A DNA stretch of 64,000 nt from Pectobacterium fontis (lineage in GTDB: Bacteria > Pseudomonadota > Gammaproteobacteria > Enterobacterales > Enterobacteriaceae). The position numbers were made by a program, and so were the translations under genes. How positions within the stretch are numbered: position 1 is the stretch's first letter; each line of letters opens with the position of its first letter. Shown in pieces: positions 9,111-16,959 of the stretch. The notes beneath the pieces were generated by a model. That model was not told the DNA's origin. It worked only from the letters and a program-made list of their open reading frames with translations, and did no database searches. The stretch is taken from assembly GCF_000803215.1 (NCBI RefSeq), contig NZ_JSXC01000019.1:1-64000 (forward strand), read 5' to 3'.

Positions 9111-9935
9111 CTATTTTTTATCCAGTTTTTTTGCGGCAGATTCTAGCTGTTTGATGCTTTTTTCTGGCGCAGGTAGATTCTCTGGCATAGTCCCGCCCAG
9201 TTCTTTGATTGTTTGTCTTACTTTCCTTCCCACTTCAAAGTGAGTTTCATTGGCTTTTTGCTTCGATTTAACATTATCCCTGCGGAGCTTCTCTTCAGCC
9301 TGGGTTGCTCGGAATAGGTTGGCTGCTAATTCAGTGGAACCCATGTGGTCGAGTATCTTTTGGCTTTTCTTGAGTCCTTTCCGTTGATGTATGGCCTTTT
9401 GGTCTAATCCGCCGTACAGCCCTTGATACCCATGATTTTGAAATATTGCAAAATCCAGAGTGGTTTCAACACCGGCTTGCTGTGCTGCCTCGACCAATTG
9501 TTTATTGTGCTCTTTCAGTTCGTTCCTGAGAAAAAGTCGTTTTTCATCTTCGCGGAGTCGCTTGAATGTTTCATCATCTGCCAACTCTTGCCGTCTAGTC
9601 TGAATTGCAAAGTATGTTTGCCCTGCTGCTATGACGGGCTTTGTGGGGTCTGCGTTTTGCACAACTAAGTAGCAAGCGTATCGGGAAAGCCTTATATCCT
9701 TTAATTCTCTTTGTGCACCTGAACCAATTTTGACCATACCGAGGACATCCTCGAAATGGTCATCAACATTGTGTCCACTGTTGAGGCAGGCTTCTTTTGC
9801 TCGTTCTAAAACAGGAGTGAAATGACGATACTCTGAGTAATCCAGCAGCTTTGACAGCTCTCGCGCTGACCAATATTCTGCTCCTTCGTCATCAACTTGC
9901 TTGATTTCTTCAAAAGGCTGGTGGTGCTCGTTCAT
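9111..9935 (-). CDS. dinD: DNA-damage-inducible protein D
   Basis: The 274-residue protein has the same length as E. coli DinD and very high identity: the start MNEHHQPFEEIK, the middle SRYACYLVVQNADPTKPV and the C-terminal GRKVRQTIKELGGTMP. The N-terminal part is a KilA-N/BRO-like domain. E. coli DinD is SOS-induced and inhibits RecA-mediated strand exchange, which is family knowledge. It neighbours yicC, as in E. coli, but prophage debris lies between them here. A GGAG ribosome site supports the start. I could not find a CTG-N10-CAG LexA box in the 130 bases upstream. Confidence 0.95.
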   Translation of the reverse strand: MNEHHQPFEEIKQVDDEGAEYWSARELSKLLDYSEYRHFTPVLERAKEACLNSGHNVDDHFEDVLGMVKIGSGAQRELKDIRLSRYACYLVVQNADPTKPVIAAGQTYFAIQTRRQELADDETFKRLREDEKRLFLRNELKEHNKQLVEAAQQAGVETTLDFAIFQNHGYQGLYGGLDQKAIHQRKGLKKSQKILDHMGSTELAANLFRATQAEEKLRRDNVKSKQKANETHFEVGRKVRQTIKELGGTMPENLPAPEKSIKQLESAAKKLDKK

Positions 9936-10022
9936 CGCTCACTCCATGTATCTTGCGCTGGTGGGTTTCGTTTTAGTCGCTGGATTTACTGAATGTTTGC
10001 TTCAATATCCCACATTCTGATT

Positions 10023-10048
10023 ATTGTATGATAGGCCTATCCCACAAT
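10023..10048. promoter_or_regulatory. 26-bp palindrome upstream of dinD
   Basis: Imperfect palindrome with outer arms attgt/acaat and a perfect 12-base core gataggcctatc, about 90 bp upstream of the dinD start and immediately before the prophage remnant. Shape and position suit a dimeric repressor operator, possibly left from the prophage; the binding protein is unknown. Confidence 0.4.
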
Positions 10049-10095
10049 AAGGAACCACACCAGCCATGAGAATGACAGTCACAAAAAAGAGATAA

Positions 10096-10440
10096 TCAGC
10101 TTTTGCCGCTGGTCTGGCCGATATCCAAAGTGATGGTGTAATCAACTTCAGGGCGACCTGCTCCGGTAATTTCCACTCGTTCCGGTGTTAATTGGTCAAA
10201 ATCTGTCCCTCTCACAAAACCGTACTGAGAAACTCGACCATTAAACCAACGGGAAAAGACACGCCCTGCGCCTAGCGCTGTGTGTAACGATTTCGCGCTA
10301 ACAAGATTATTTTCACGTCCACAGATTCGACCAGAAATAACTGGGATTAATTCGGCAAAGTCATTGCTGGAAATATCGCTCTGGCTGTTTTCAGAGTGAG
10401 CGAATCCCTAACCGTTAAGGCCATTATTTTTTGATGTCAT
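10096..10440 (-). pseudogene. AntA/AntB-type phage antirepressor, disrupted and truncated
   Basis: Minus-strand reading from ATG at 10440 gives 10 residues, an in-frame TAG at 10408-10410, then an open frame to TGA at 10096. The text after the TAG is a clear AntA/AntB domain: ELIPVISGRICG, NLVSAKSLHTALGAGRVFSRW, YGFVRGTDF and finally RPEVDYTITLD. Intact antirepressors continue well beyond this domain; here it stops a few residues after the conserved TLD. It is therefore both nonsense-interrupted and truncated. The domain binds or sequesters phage repressors in temperate phages. Neighbouring fragments and dinD suggest an old prophage scar between dinD and yicC. Confidence 0.7.
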
Positions 10441-10475
10441 AAAATCAGGCTCCGTTAGCTGGCGGCGTAATCCGG

Positions 10476-10697
10476 TTACAGGCTCAGGATGTGGTTAATT
10501 TCTTGCTGGGTAAGTGGTTGGTGGCCGTTAATGTCGGCATTGGTATTTACCAGTCGAATGACGCGGGAAATATCATCACGCTTTGCAAACCGATAACGAT
10601 AGTGACTGCCGATTTCGTCTGTGTTTGATTCATCAATACGCTCTAGGGGTACACCCAGGTGTACACGGTAATCATGCGCTTTGTTGTTTCTCCATGA
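10476..10697 (-). pseudogene. C-terminal fragment of an unrecognised gene (prophage-associated)
   Basis: An open minus-strand frame ends in TAA at 10476-10478 and runs without interruption back to the yicC terminator. It reads as a real protein tail (LGVPLERIDESNTDEIG, HYRYRFAKRDDISRVIRLV, LTQQEINHILSL) but has no start codon or upstream domain. I do not recognise the family. It lies upstream of the antirepressor remnant on the same strand, so it probably belonged to the same prophage. The upstream limit is arbitrary. Confidence 0.45.
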
Positions 10698-10711
10698 TAG
10701 CCCATGATAAC

Positions 10712-10736
10712 AAAAAAGCCCGCGATATCGCAGGCT
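10712..10736 (-). terminator. yicC terminator
   Basis: On the minus strand an AGCCTGCG / CGCGGGCT-type stem with one mismatch is followed directly by six T residues (plus strand a at 10712-10717). It lies about 40 bp beyond the yicC stop, a standard rho-independent terminator. Confidence 0.8.
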
Positions 10737-10774
10737 TCTTGGTTTTTTGATAGTGAATGATTTTTCGTAAATCG

Positions 10775-11638
10775 TTATTCGATATTCTGAATCTGTTCCC
10801 GCATTTGCTCGATCAGCACTTTCAATTCTATAGCTGATGCGGTGACGTCGGCGTTGATGGATTTCGAGGCCAGCGTGTTCGATTCGCGGTTGAATTCCTG
10901 CATCATGAAGTCGAGGCGGCGGCCGACGGCTTCTTCTTTTTTCAGGATTTTGTAGGTTTCTTTGACGTGTGCGTCGAGGCGGTCGAGTTCTTCGGCGACG
11001 TCGACGCGCTGCGCCATCAGCACCAGTTCCTGTTCCAGACGGTTATTTTCCAACTGTACTTGCGCATCTTCCAGCTTGCTTTGCAGACGTTCGCGCTGCC
11101 ATAGCAGGATGTTTGGCATTTGGGCACGGACTTTGACGACTTCGGCGCTGACGCCCGCCAGACGCTGTTCGATCAGCGCTTTTAGCGCATTGCCTTCGCT
11201 TTCACGGGCGGCGATGAAGTCATCCAGCGCGCCTTCCAGCGCGGTCAGCAGTTCGGCGCTGATCGCGTCCAGATCCTGCTCTTCCGCCGACATTACGCCG
11301 GGCCAGCGCAGGATATCAACCGGGTTGATTTCCCCTTCGTCGCTCTGCATTTTGACCCAGTTGGCGGCATTAACCAGTTGCTTTGCCAGTTTTTCATTCA
11401 GGATCAGCGCACTTTGCGCGCTCGGGTCGAGTTCAAAACGCAGGTTGCATTCGATTTTGCCACGGGTCAGGCGGGCGCGGATGCGCTCACGCGCGACGGG
11501 TTCGAGGCTGCGGAACTGTTCCGGTAAACGAAGATAGGTTTCCAGATAGCGCTGGTTTACGGAACGCAGTTCCCAGGCTGCGCTTCCCCAGTTGCCCTTG
11601 ATCTCTCGGCGGGCGTAAGCGGTCATGCTGCGAATCAT
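10775..11638 (-). CDS. yicC: YicC family endoribonuclease
   Basis: The 287-residue protein is equal in length to E. coli YicC and highly conserved (MIRSMTAYARREIKG at the start, the SVNQRYLETYLRLPEQFR segment, and the C-terminal EFNRESNTLASKSIN). YicC proteins are recently described endoribonucleases; in E. coli overproduction promotes decay of the sRNA RyhB. The start at 11638 is chosen by homology; the frame extends seven codons further. In E. coli yicC is divergent from rph; here an 11-kb block has come between them. Confidence 0.95.
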   Translation of the reverse strand: MIRSMTAYARREIKGNWGSAAWELRSVNQRYLETYLRLPEQFRSLEPVARERIRARLTRGKIECNLRFELDPSAQSALILNEKLAKQLVNAANWVKMQSDEGEINPVDILRWPGVMSAEEQDLDAISAELLTALEGALDDFIAARESEGNALKALIEQRLAGVSAEVVKVRAQMPNILLWQRERLQSKLEDAQVQLENNRLEQELVLMAQRVDVAEELDRLDAHVKETYKILKKEEAVGRRLDFMMQEFNRESNTLASKSINADVTASAIELKVLIEQMREQIQNIE

Positions 11639-11735
11639 TGGTGCATACCTGTAAAGCAAATGATGGGAGGGATTATAGCGTTGCGTCCCGGCAGGGGATA
11701 GAAAAAACCGTCCGTGGTGTGGCGTCTGTCGTGAG

Positions 11736-12644
11736 TCAGGCGGCGTAAAGCAGGGCTTCGTTTTGTCTGGCGATCTCGCGACAGCGGTTTTTCATCATCT
11801 GTTTCAGTTGCAGCGTCGCTTGTGATTGTGGGTTATCACGACGGCTGATCAGCGTGACTTCAAAAGGCAGCGGCTGGTCGATAGGGACGATTTTGAGCTG
11901 ATCGGCATAGCGGCAGGCAGTGAAGAGATCGACGATACCGGCACCGCCACCTGCCAGCACCATGTCGGCAATCACCGAGTACGTTTTAATGTAGAGCGAC
12001 GCGGCGGGTTTTAGCGCTTTATCACGCAGCGCACGGTGTACCACCTGACCGAGCGGATCCTGATGCTGCATCATCAGCAGGTTGTTGTTGCACAGCCATT
12101 CCAGCGATACCGGGCCGTTTATTGGGCTGTCTTTCGGCAGCAGGGCCACCATCGTGGACTGGAATAGCGGCTCCGCCAGCAGTTCGGACGGCACCTGCTG
12201 ACCAAAGATCAGCGCGAAATCGAGCTGATTTTGCAGAATGTTCTGGCACAGCGTGCTGAAGTGTTCCGTGACGAGTTCGACCTTAACCGATGCCGCCTGC
12301 TTATGAAATTCCACCAGCGTCGGCGCGACGATCATCTGCCCAAACGCGTGTGCCGCACCCAGCCGGACAGAGTGTGCCTTGCTGGTTTTGATTTGTTCGG
12401 TGAGGGAACTGATGCTTTGCAGATGGCTGAAAAGTTCCTGCACTTTCGGGATAAGTCGCAGCCCTTCTTCGGTGGCGATCATGCCCTGCGTACGACGTTC
12501 AAACAGGGAAAAGCCGAGCTGTTGTTCCGCGTGATTCAATACCCGGCTGACGTTGGGCTGCGAAACGTTGAGCAAACGAGCAGCGCCGCTGATGGTGCCT
12601 GCCTGAACAATGGCCTGGAAGATTTCAATATGGCGTAAACGCAT
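11736..12644 (-). CDS. LysR-type transcriptional regulator
   Basis: The 302-residue protein has an N-terminal winged helix-turn-helix (MRLRHIEIFQAIVQAG, NVSQPNVSRVLNHAEQQLG, LFERRTQGM) and a C-terminal effector domain. It is transcribed in the same direction as the peptide-utilisation genes upstream and separated from iaaA by 469 bp containing a repeat element. By position it is the likely regulator of that cluster, but this is inference. Its 3' end lies 98 bp from the yicC start. Effector unknown; a peptide or amino acid would fit. Confidence 0.85.
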   Translation of the reverse strand: MRLRHIEIFQAIVQAGTISGAARLLNVSQPNVSRVLNHAEQQLGFSLFERRTQGMIATEEGLRLIPKVQELFSHLQSISSLTEQIKTSKAHSVRLGAAHAFGQMIVAPTLVEFHKQAASVKVELVTEHFSTLCQNILQNQLDFALIFGQQVPSELLAEPLFQSTMVALLPKDSPINGPVSLEWLCNNNLLMMQHQDPLGQVVHRALRDKALKPAASLYIKTYSVIADMVLAGGGAGIVDLFTACRYADQLKIVPIDQPLPFEVTLISRRDNPQSQATLQLKQMMKNRCREIARQNEALLYAA

Positions 12645-12661
12645 GGTTGCAGGCTCCGGCT

Positions 12662-12680
12662 GATGCTTCTGATAAGCATC
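12662..12680. promoter_or_regulatory. Possible LysR-type operator
   Basis: Dyad gatgctt-N5-aagcatc located 18 bp upstream of the LysR gene start. LysR proteins bind short interrupted dyads near their own promoters, so autoregulation is plausible. Evidence is position and symmetry only. Confidence 0.35.
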
Positions 12681-12724
12681 GTATGAGTAATAACCAAAAA
12701 GTCTGCAATTATTACGCCAGGTTA

Positions 12725-12998
12725 TATACCCGTCATACTTCGAGTTGTATGTGCGTTGGCTACGCTACTCCGCCCACTTGCGTGGACCTCGCCCCGTAGG
12801 GGCCGCTGCAAGCAGCGTTCAAATCTGCTCTGGCAGATTTGTCAGTCACCCGAATCACTTACCTGAGTAAGCTCATCGGGACTCCCTCTCTTGCCGCGTT
12901 ACGAGGAACATAAAATGTCCCTCGCCCTGACGGGTCAACGCCTTGCGTTGTTCAAAACGTTAACGTTTTGTCCTGAAACTCGAATTATTTAGGGTATA
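12725..12998. repeat. MITE-like palindromic repeat element
   Basis: A 274-bp noncoding unit bounded by imperfect terminal inverted repeats: the left end begins tatacccg...cttcgagttgtat and the right end is the reverse complement type, ctgaaactcgaattatttagggtata. Inside are further palindromes, including caaaacgttaacgttttg near 12953-12970. It has no coding capacity. This pattern matches a non-autonomous, folded repeat. From memory, similar sequences are dispersed in Pectobacterium and related genomes, but copy number was not checked. It separates iaaA from the LysR gene. Confidence 0.6.
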
Positions 12999-13113
12999 AG
13001 CCCGCGCTAAATGGTCGATAGATAAGCGATGAGGCGGTTTTGCGCACTATTTTGATGCCCAATATTGGTGCGTTGCACTAATGTTGGGCGTTGTGTTTCG
13101 ATGTGCTGACAAA

Positions 13114-14061
13114 TTAACGATAAATATCGGCGACGGGCGCTTCTCCTACATAACCATAGCCGCGGTACATCCCCTCGCTGTTGAACGGCAGGGCGATGTT
13201 GCCGGCTTTGTCGACGGCAATCATCCCGCCGCTGCCGCCCATTTTCACCAGTTTCTCCATCACCACACGATCGCTGGCCTGTTGTAGCGTGAGTCGGGCG
13301 TATTCCATCAGCGCCGAGACATCATAGGCGGCGACGGCACGCATAAAGACTTCGCCGGTGCCCGTGCAGGAAACGGCGACCGTCTGGTTATTGGCATAGC
13401 AGCCTGCACCAATAATGGGGCTGTCGCCGACGCGTCCAGCTTGTTTGTTGGTCATACCGCCCGTTGACGTTGCCGCCGCGAGATTCCCTGCGCAATCGAT
13501 CGCCACCGCACCGACGGTGCCGAATTTACGATCGGGATCGATAGGGTCGCTCTGGCCGTCATGGTCGAGGATGACGCGGCCTGAGCCTGCCTGCGCGTTA
13601 TGGAGTTGCTGGCGACGTTCGTCGGTGGAGAAAAACGCAGGATCAACCCGTTCCAAACCGTGCTGTTGGGCAAAGGCTTCCGCGCCGTCGGCGGTAAACA
13701 TCACATGGGGGCTGACTTCAAGTACGGTGCGGGCTGCCAGAATCGGGTTACGAATATGGCTGACGCAGCTCACTGCGCCAGCATCCAGTGAACGTCCGTC
13801 CATGATGCTGGCATCCAGTTCGTGGGTTTCCGCGTGGGTGAAGACTGAACCGTGTCCGGCATTGAACAGCGGGCACTCTTCCAGCAGACGCACAGCTTCG
13901 GTGACGGCATCCAGCGCGCTGCCGTTTTCAGCCAGAATGCGCTGACCACTGGCGACAATCTCGGACAGCGCGGCCAGATAGCGCTGCTCTTTTTCAGCGC
14001 TCATGGCCGAGCGGGTCAGCGCCCCTGCGCCACCGTGGATCACAATCACGGGTTTCGTCAT
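13114..14061 (-). CDS. iaaA: Isoaspartyl peptidase / L-asparaginase (Ntn hydrolase)
   Basis: The 315-residue homologue of E. coli IaaA starts with TKPVIVIHGGAGAL. The precursor is cleaved autocatalytically before the nucleophile threonine, here T182 in KFGTVGAVAID, to form alpha and beta subunits. Other active-site segments are present: STGGMTNK, GRVGDSPIIGAGCYAN and CTGTGEVF. It hydrolyses beta-aspartyl (isoaspartyl) dipeptides and asparagine. In E. coli iaaA heads the iaaA-gsiABCD operon; here it is the last enzyme gene of a larger cluster with a Gsi-like importer, supporting a role in degrading imported unusual peptides. It lies 58 bp after the D-aminopeptidase gene. Confidence 0.92.
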   Translation of the reverse strand: MTKPVIVIHGGAGALTRSAMSAEKEQRYLAALSEIVASGQRILAENGSALDAVTEAVRLLEECPLFNAGHGSVFTHAETHELDASIMDGRSLDAGAVSCVSHIRNPILAARTVLEVSPHVMFTADGAEAFAQQHGLERVDPAFFSTDERRQQLHNAQAGSGRVILDHDGQSDPIDPDRKFGTVGAVAIDCAGNLAAATSTGGMTNKQAGRVGDSPIIGAGCYANNQTVAVSCTGTGEVFMRAVAAYDVSALMEYARLTLQQASDRVVMEKLVKMGGSGGMIAVDKAGNIALPFNSEGMYRGYGYVGEAPVADIYR

Positions 14062-14119
14062 GCAATAAATTCTCTTTTCAAGCGATTAGGCCCCAACATC
14101 CGGGGCGGAGAAACCGGAA

Positions 14120-14941
14120 TCAGTTTTGCGTCGTCGCCAGATAGGAAAAGCCACCCAGCAGGCTGGTGATCTCTCGCATGCTCTGCGCCGTGTAACCGAC
14201 GGTTATAGCATCCAAACGTTCAACGTTCGGCAGCAGACAGAATAGATCGGCCAGAACTGGTTTTGCCACCATCAGTTCGAGACGGTAGGGTGCCTGAATC
14301 CGCGAATTCAGCGTCTGATGCGCTTTCTCTACTGCCGCTTTTGCCGCGTCACGAATCACCTGACGCGCCTGTTCGGTACTGAGGGATTCCGCCGCGTGCT
14401 GAGAGATAGCGCGCTTGACGCAGGCGTAGCCGGTGGCGGGGTAGTAACGGGCGATCCAGCTTTGCAGCGTGTCGTCTCCGCTGACCAGCCACAGCGGCGT
14501 CTTTTGTTCCACACCAGCGGCGGCGTAAATGTCGCTTTCGCCCATGATTTCGCCGTTGATGCGCACGCGATAGAAAGCGCGACCATTAATGGTATGCGAC
14601 AGCACGCCAAACTCGCCCGCTGCGCTGTGGTAGCCGATGAACATCAGGCCGTCGAACTGCTGCTGTTCTAACCCTTCCACCATCGAATAGCCGCGCGGTT
14701 TGCCCTGTACCAGCCGGGCGCGGGCGTCGATGTTTTCTGCACGCAGATTGACCATCGCCGCGTGGCTGTCGGCGACCACGACGTCGGTTGCACCACCCGC
14801 AAATGCGCCGTCGATGGCGGCATTCACTTCCTGCTCCATCAGGCCGCGTGCCAGTTGGTATTCCGCGGTGCCGGGGCTGCACTGTTCCGGGCGCATCACG
14901 CCGGCGATCCCTTCGATATCAGCAGAGATAAACACTTTCAT
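14120..14941 (-). CDS. M55 family D-aminopeptidase (DppA-type metallopeptidase)
   Basis: The 273-residue protein resembles Bacillus subtilis D-aminopeptidase DppA (274 residues), a zinc enzyme releasing N-terminal D-amino acids such as D-Ala from D-Ala-Gly-Gly. It is unrelated to the binding protein DppA at 3038. The N-terminal KVFISADIEGIAGV gives the ligands D8 and E10. H60 lies in VVADSH, H105 in GYH, and a further glutamate (about E135) in MGESDIY; H116 in LSHTING matches the conserved active-site region. All are where the family expects them. It lies between the P1 peptidase (25 bp upstream) and iaaA, all one direction, so probably one operon. Cytoplasmic, no signal peptide. Confidence 0.85.
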   Translation of the reverse strand: MKVFISADIEGIAGVMRPEQCSPGTAEYQLARGLMEQEVNAAIDGAFAGGATDVVVADSHAAMVNLRAENIDARARLVQGKPRGYSMVEGLEQQQFDGLMFIGYHSAAGEFGVLSHTINGRAFYRVRINGEIMGESDIYAAAGVEQKTPLWLVSGDDTLQSWIARYYPATGYACVKRAISQHAAESLSTEQARQVIRDAAKAAVEKAHQTLNSRIQAPYRLELMVAKPVLADLFCLLPNVERLDAITVGYTAQSMREITSLLGGFSYLATTQN

Positions 14942-14966
14942 AATCAGTTTCCTACGGGAGAATGTC

Positions 14967-16043
14967 CTAACGGATAAGCGTTTCGGCCAACCGATCCAAC
15001 GCCTGTGACAGCGTTGGGCGGTGATGGCCGCGAAAACCGGTCACGGCGTCAGCCTGAAGCATGGCGTCGAGCACCGCATGTTCGGTGGCGTCGGCGGCGG
15101 CGCTTAACAGCGGCTCAAGCTGCGCATCCTCCGGCGGCTGTGGCTGTGGGCAGGTGGAAAACGCGACGGCGATATCGCCGGAACCGTGTCCCCAGTAGCT
15201 GCCGAGTCGTCCTAATCCTGCGCCTGCACGTTTAGCGATGCGCTTGAGCTGGCGGGCGTCGAGCGGGGCATCCGTCGCCATGATAATGATGATCGATCCG
15301 GCGTCCTGCTGCGGGGCGAGATCTGGTAGAATCGGGGCGATGGCGCTTCCCATCTGCACGCCGTCGAGCGTCAGCGCGGAAAGCGTACCGAAGTTTGCCA
15401 ACACCAGCACGCCGAGCGTGGCGTTTAATTCAGGGATCAGGCGTGATGCGGTGCCGATGCCGCCTTTCAGGCTAAAGCAACTCATGCCGCGTCCGGCACC
15501 GACGCTACCGCGTGCGAAGCTATCTGCTGCGCTATCCAGTGCTTGCCGGGCCATGTGTTCCGTCACCGCCAGCGCCTGAATGTCGTTCAGCCAGCCGTCG
15601 TTGCACTCCAGCGCCAGCGGGTTCACCGTCGGCAGGGTACGACCTAGTTCAGGGTTACGCGCAATCGCGTCACGCACCAGCGTGGTAAACAGCGTACCGG
15701 TTGCCAGTGTGTTGCTGAGCAGGATGGGCGTTTGCAGTACTCCCAACTCCTCAATTTGTACCAGCCCGACAGGTTTGGCGAAGCCGTTCAGCACCGCTGC
15801 GCCGCACGGCAGAGGCTGGATGAACAGGTTTTCGCCGGGCGGTACAATCGCGGTGACGCCAGTTTGCACGTTGCCTGCCACCAGCGTGCAGTGACCGACG
15901 CGCACGCCTGCCACATCGCTAATGCGGTTATGCGATCCGCTGACCGAGCGCGGCGTACCCAACTGCCGCGTCGCTTTCCAGCGTTGTAGCAACAGCGTTT
16001 GCTGCTGCTGGTGATAGTCGTTCATCGGGTGCTCGCCGTGCAT
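14967..16043 (-). CDS. P1 (DmpA/BapA) family aminopeptidase
   Basis: The 358-residue protein is related to DmpA (L-aminopeptidase/D-Ala esterase-amidase) and BapA (beta-peptidyl aminopeptidase). These are self-cleaving N-terminal nucleophile enzymes. Conserved segments are ISDVAGVRVGHCT near residue 41, GSVGAGRGM and KGGIGTASR around 180-200, ANFG near 217, and the cleavage site AGS-IIII, whose serine is at 250, the same number as the DmpA and BapA nucleophile. Family members accept peptides with N-terminal D-, L- or beta-residues. It follows the permease gene by only 8 bp. The start at 16043 has GAGGAAGG close upstream; an ATG six codons later is an alternative. Confidence 0.85.
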   Translation of the reverse strand: MHGEHPMNDYHQQQQTLLLQRWKATRQLGTPRSVSGSHNRISDVAGVRVGHCTLVAGNVQTGVTAIVPPGENLFIQPLPCGAAVLNGFAKPVGLVQIEELGVLQTPILLSNTLATGTLFTTLVRDAIARNPELGRTLPTVNPLALECNDGWLNDIQALAVTEHMARQALDSAADSFARGSVGAGRGMSCFSLKGGIGTASRLIPELNATLGVLVLANFGTLSALTLDGVQMGSAIAPILPDLAPQQDAGSIIIIMATDAPLDARQLKRIAKRAGAGLGRLGSYWGHGSGDIAVAFSTCPQPQPPEDAQLEPLLSAAADATEHAVLDAMLQADAVTGFRGHHRPTLSQALDRLAETLIR

Positions 16044-16051
16044 CGCCTTCC

Positions 16052-16951
16052 TCAGCTTTTCAGTTTGGGATCGAGCGTATCGCGCAGCGCATCCCCGAGC
16101 AGGTTAAACGCCAGCACGGTGAAGAAAATCGCCAGACCGGGGAACACGCTGACGTGCCAGGCACCTGCCATCATCAGGCTGCGGCTCATCGCCAGAATAT
16201 TACCCCACTCTGGTACGTCCGGCTCCGGGCCAAGGCCGATGAAGCTCAGCCCTGCGGCCGTCAGGATGCTGGTGCCGATACGCATGGTGAAATAGACGAT
16301 CACGTTAGGCAGCGTGCCGGGCAGGATGTGGCGCATCAGTACGATGCGATCTGGCGCACCGGCGCAGCGTACCGCTTCTACATAAGCCGCCTGTTTCAGC
16401 GACAGCGTAGAGGCACGCACGATGCGGGCGAAAACCGGCACGCTGAAGACGGCGACGGCGATAATCACGTTATTCAGGCCAGGGCCGAGGATGGCGACGA
16501 CCGCAATGGCCAGCAGCATACCGGGGAAGGCGAACAGCACGTCGGAACCGCGCATGATCAGCGTATCGACCCAGCGACCGTAGTAGCCTGCTAACAGGCC
16601 GAGCACGATGCCGACCAGCATGCCCAGCGTGACGGAAAAGATACCGATATAGAGCGAGATGCGAGCGCCGTAGATGATGCGGCTCATCACATCGCGCCCG
16701 AGATCGTCAGTACCCATCCAGTGTGCTGCCGACGGCGGTGACGCCAGCGCCATCCAGTCTGGCTCCATCGGGTTCCACGGTGCCAGCCAGGGGGCGAAGA
16801 TCGCGACCAGTACCAGCAGCAGAACGAAGCCGCTGGACACCAGCGCCATCGGGTTACGGATAAAGACCTGAACGAAATCGCGCCACGGCGAACGTATCGT
16901 CTCTTCATCAAGCGTGGCTGCGGCCACGACGGGTTCGGAAGGGAGGTTCAT
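16052..16951 (-). CDS. Peptide ABC transporter permease, GsiD/DppC type
   Basis: Inner-membrane permease of 299 residues. It has a hydrophilic N-terminus, then the DppC/OppC signature HWMGTDDLGRDVMSRIIYG, six membrane segments, an EAA loop (AAYVEAVRCAGAPDRIVLM) and the terminal RDTLDPKLKS. Its partner permease ends 8 bp upstream. By gene order (ATPase, binding protein, permease, permease) it corresponds to GsiD of the E. coli glutathione importer, but the surrounding peptidases suggest other peptide substrates. Confidence 0.88.
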   Translation of the reverse strand: MNLPSEPVVAAATLDEETIRSPWRDFVQVFIRNPMALVSSGFVLLLVLVAIFAPWLAPWNPMEPDWMALASPPSAAHWMGTDDLGRDVMSRIIYGARISLYIGIFSVTLGMLVGIVLGLLAGYYGRWVDTLIMRGSDVLFAFPGMLLAIAVVAILGPGLNNVIIAVAVFSVPVFARIVRASTLSLKQAAYVEAVRCAGAPDRIVLMRHILPGTLPNVIVYFTMRIGTSILTAAGLSFIGLGPEPDVPEWGNILAMSRSLMMAGAWHVSVFPGLAIFFTVLAFNLLGDALRDTLDPKLKS

Positions 16952-16959
16952 CGTGTCTC

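Noticed and set aside
9936-10060. LexA box for dinD
   Set aside because: Several CTG triplets were checked for CAG at the right distance; none fits.
10065-10094. Tiny plus-strand frame beginning MRMTVTKK after an AAGGA site
   Set aside because: Stops after nine codons; the following sequence is explained by the antirepressor remnant on the other strand.
12725-12998. CRISPR array or tRNA in the repeat-rich gap
   Set aside because: The repeats are inverted, not regularly spaced direct repeats, and no cloverleaf is present. No CRISPR array was seen elsewhere in the window.
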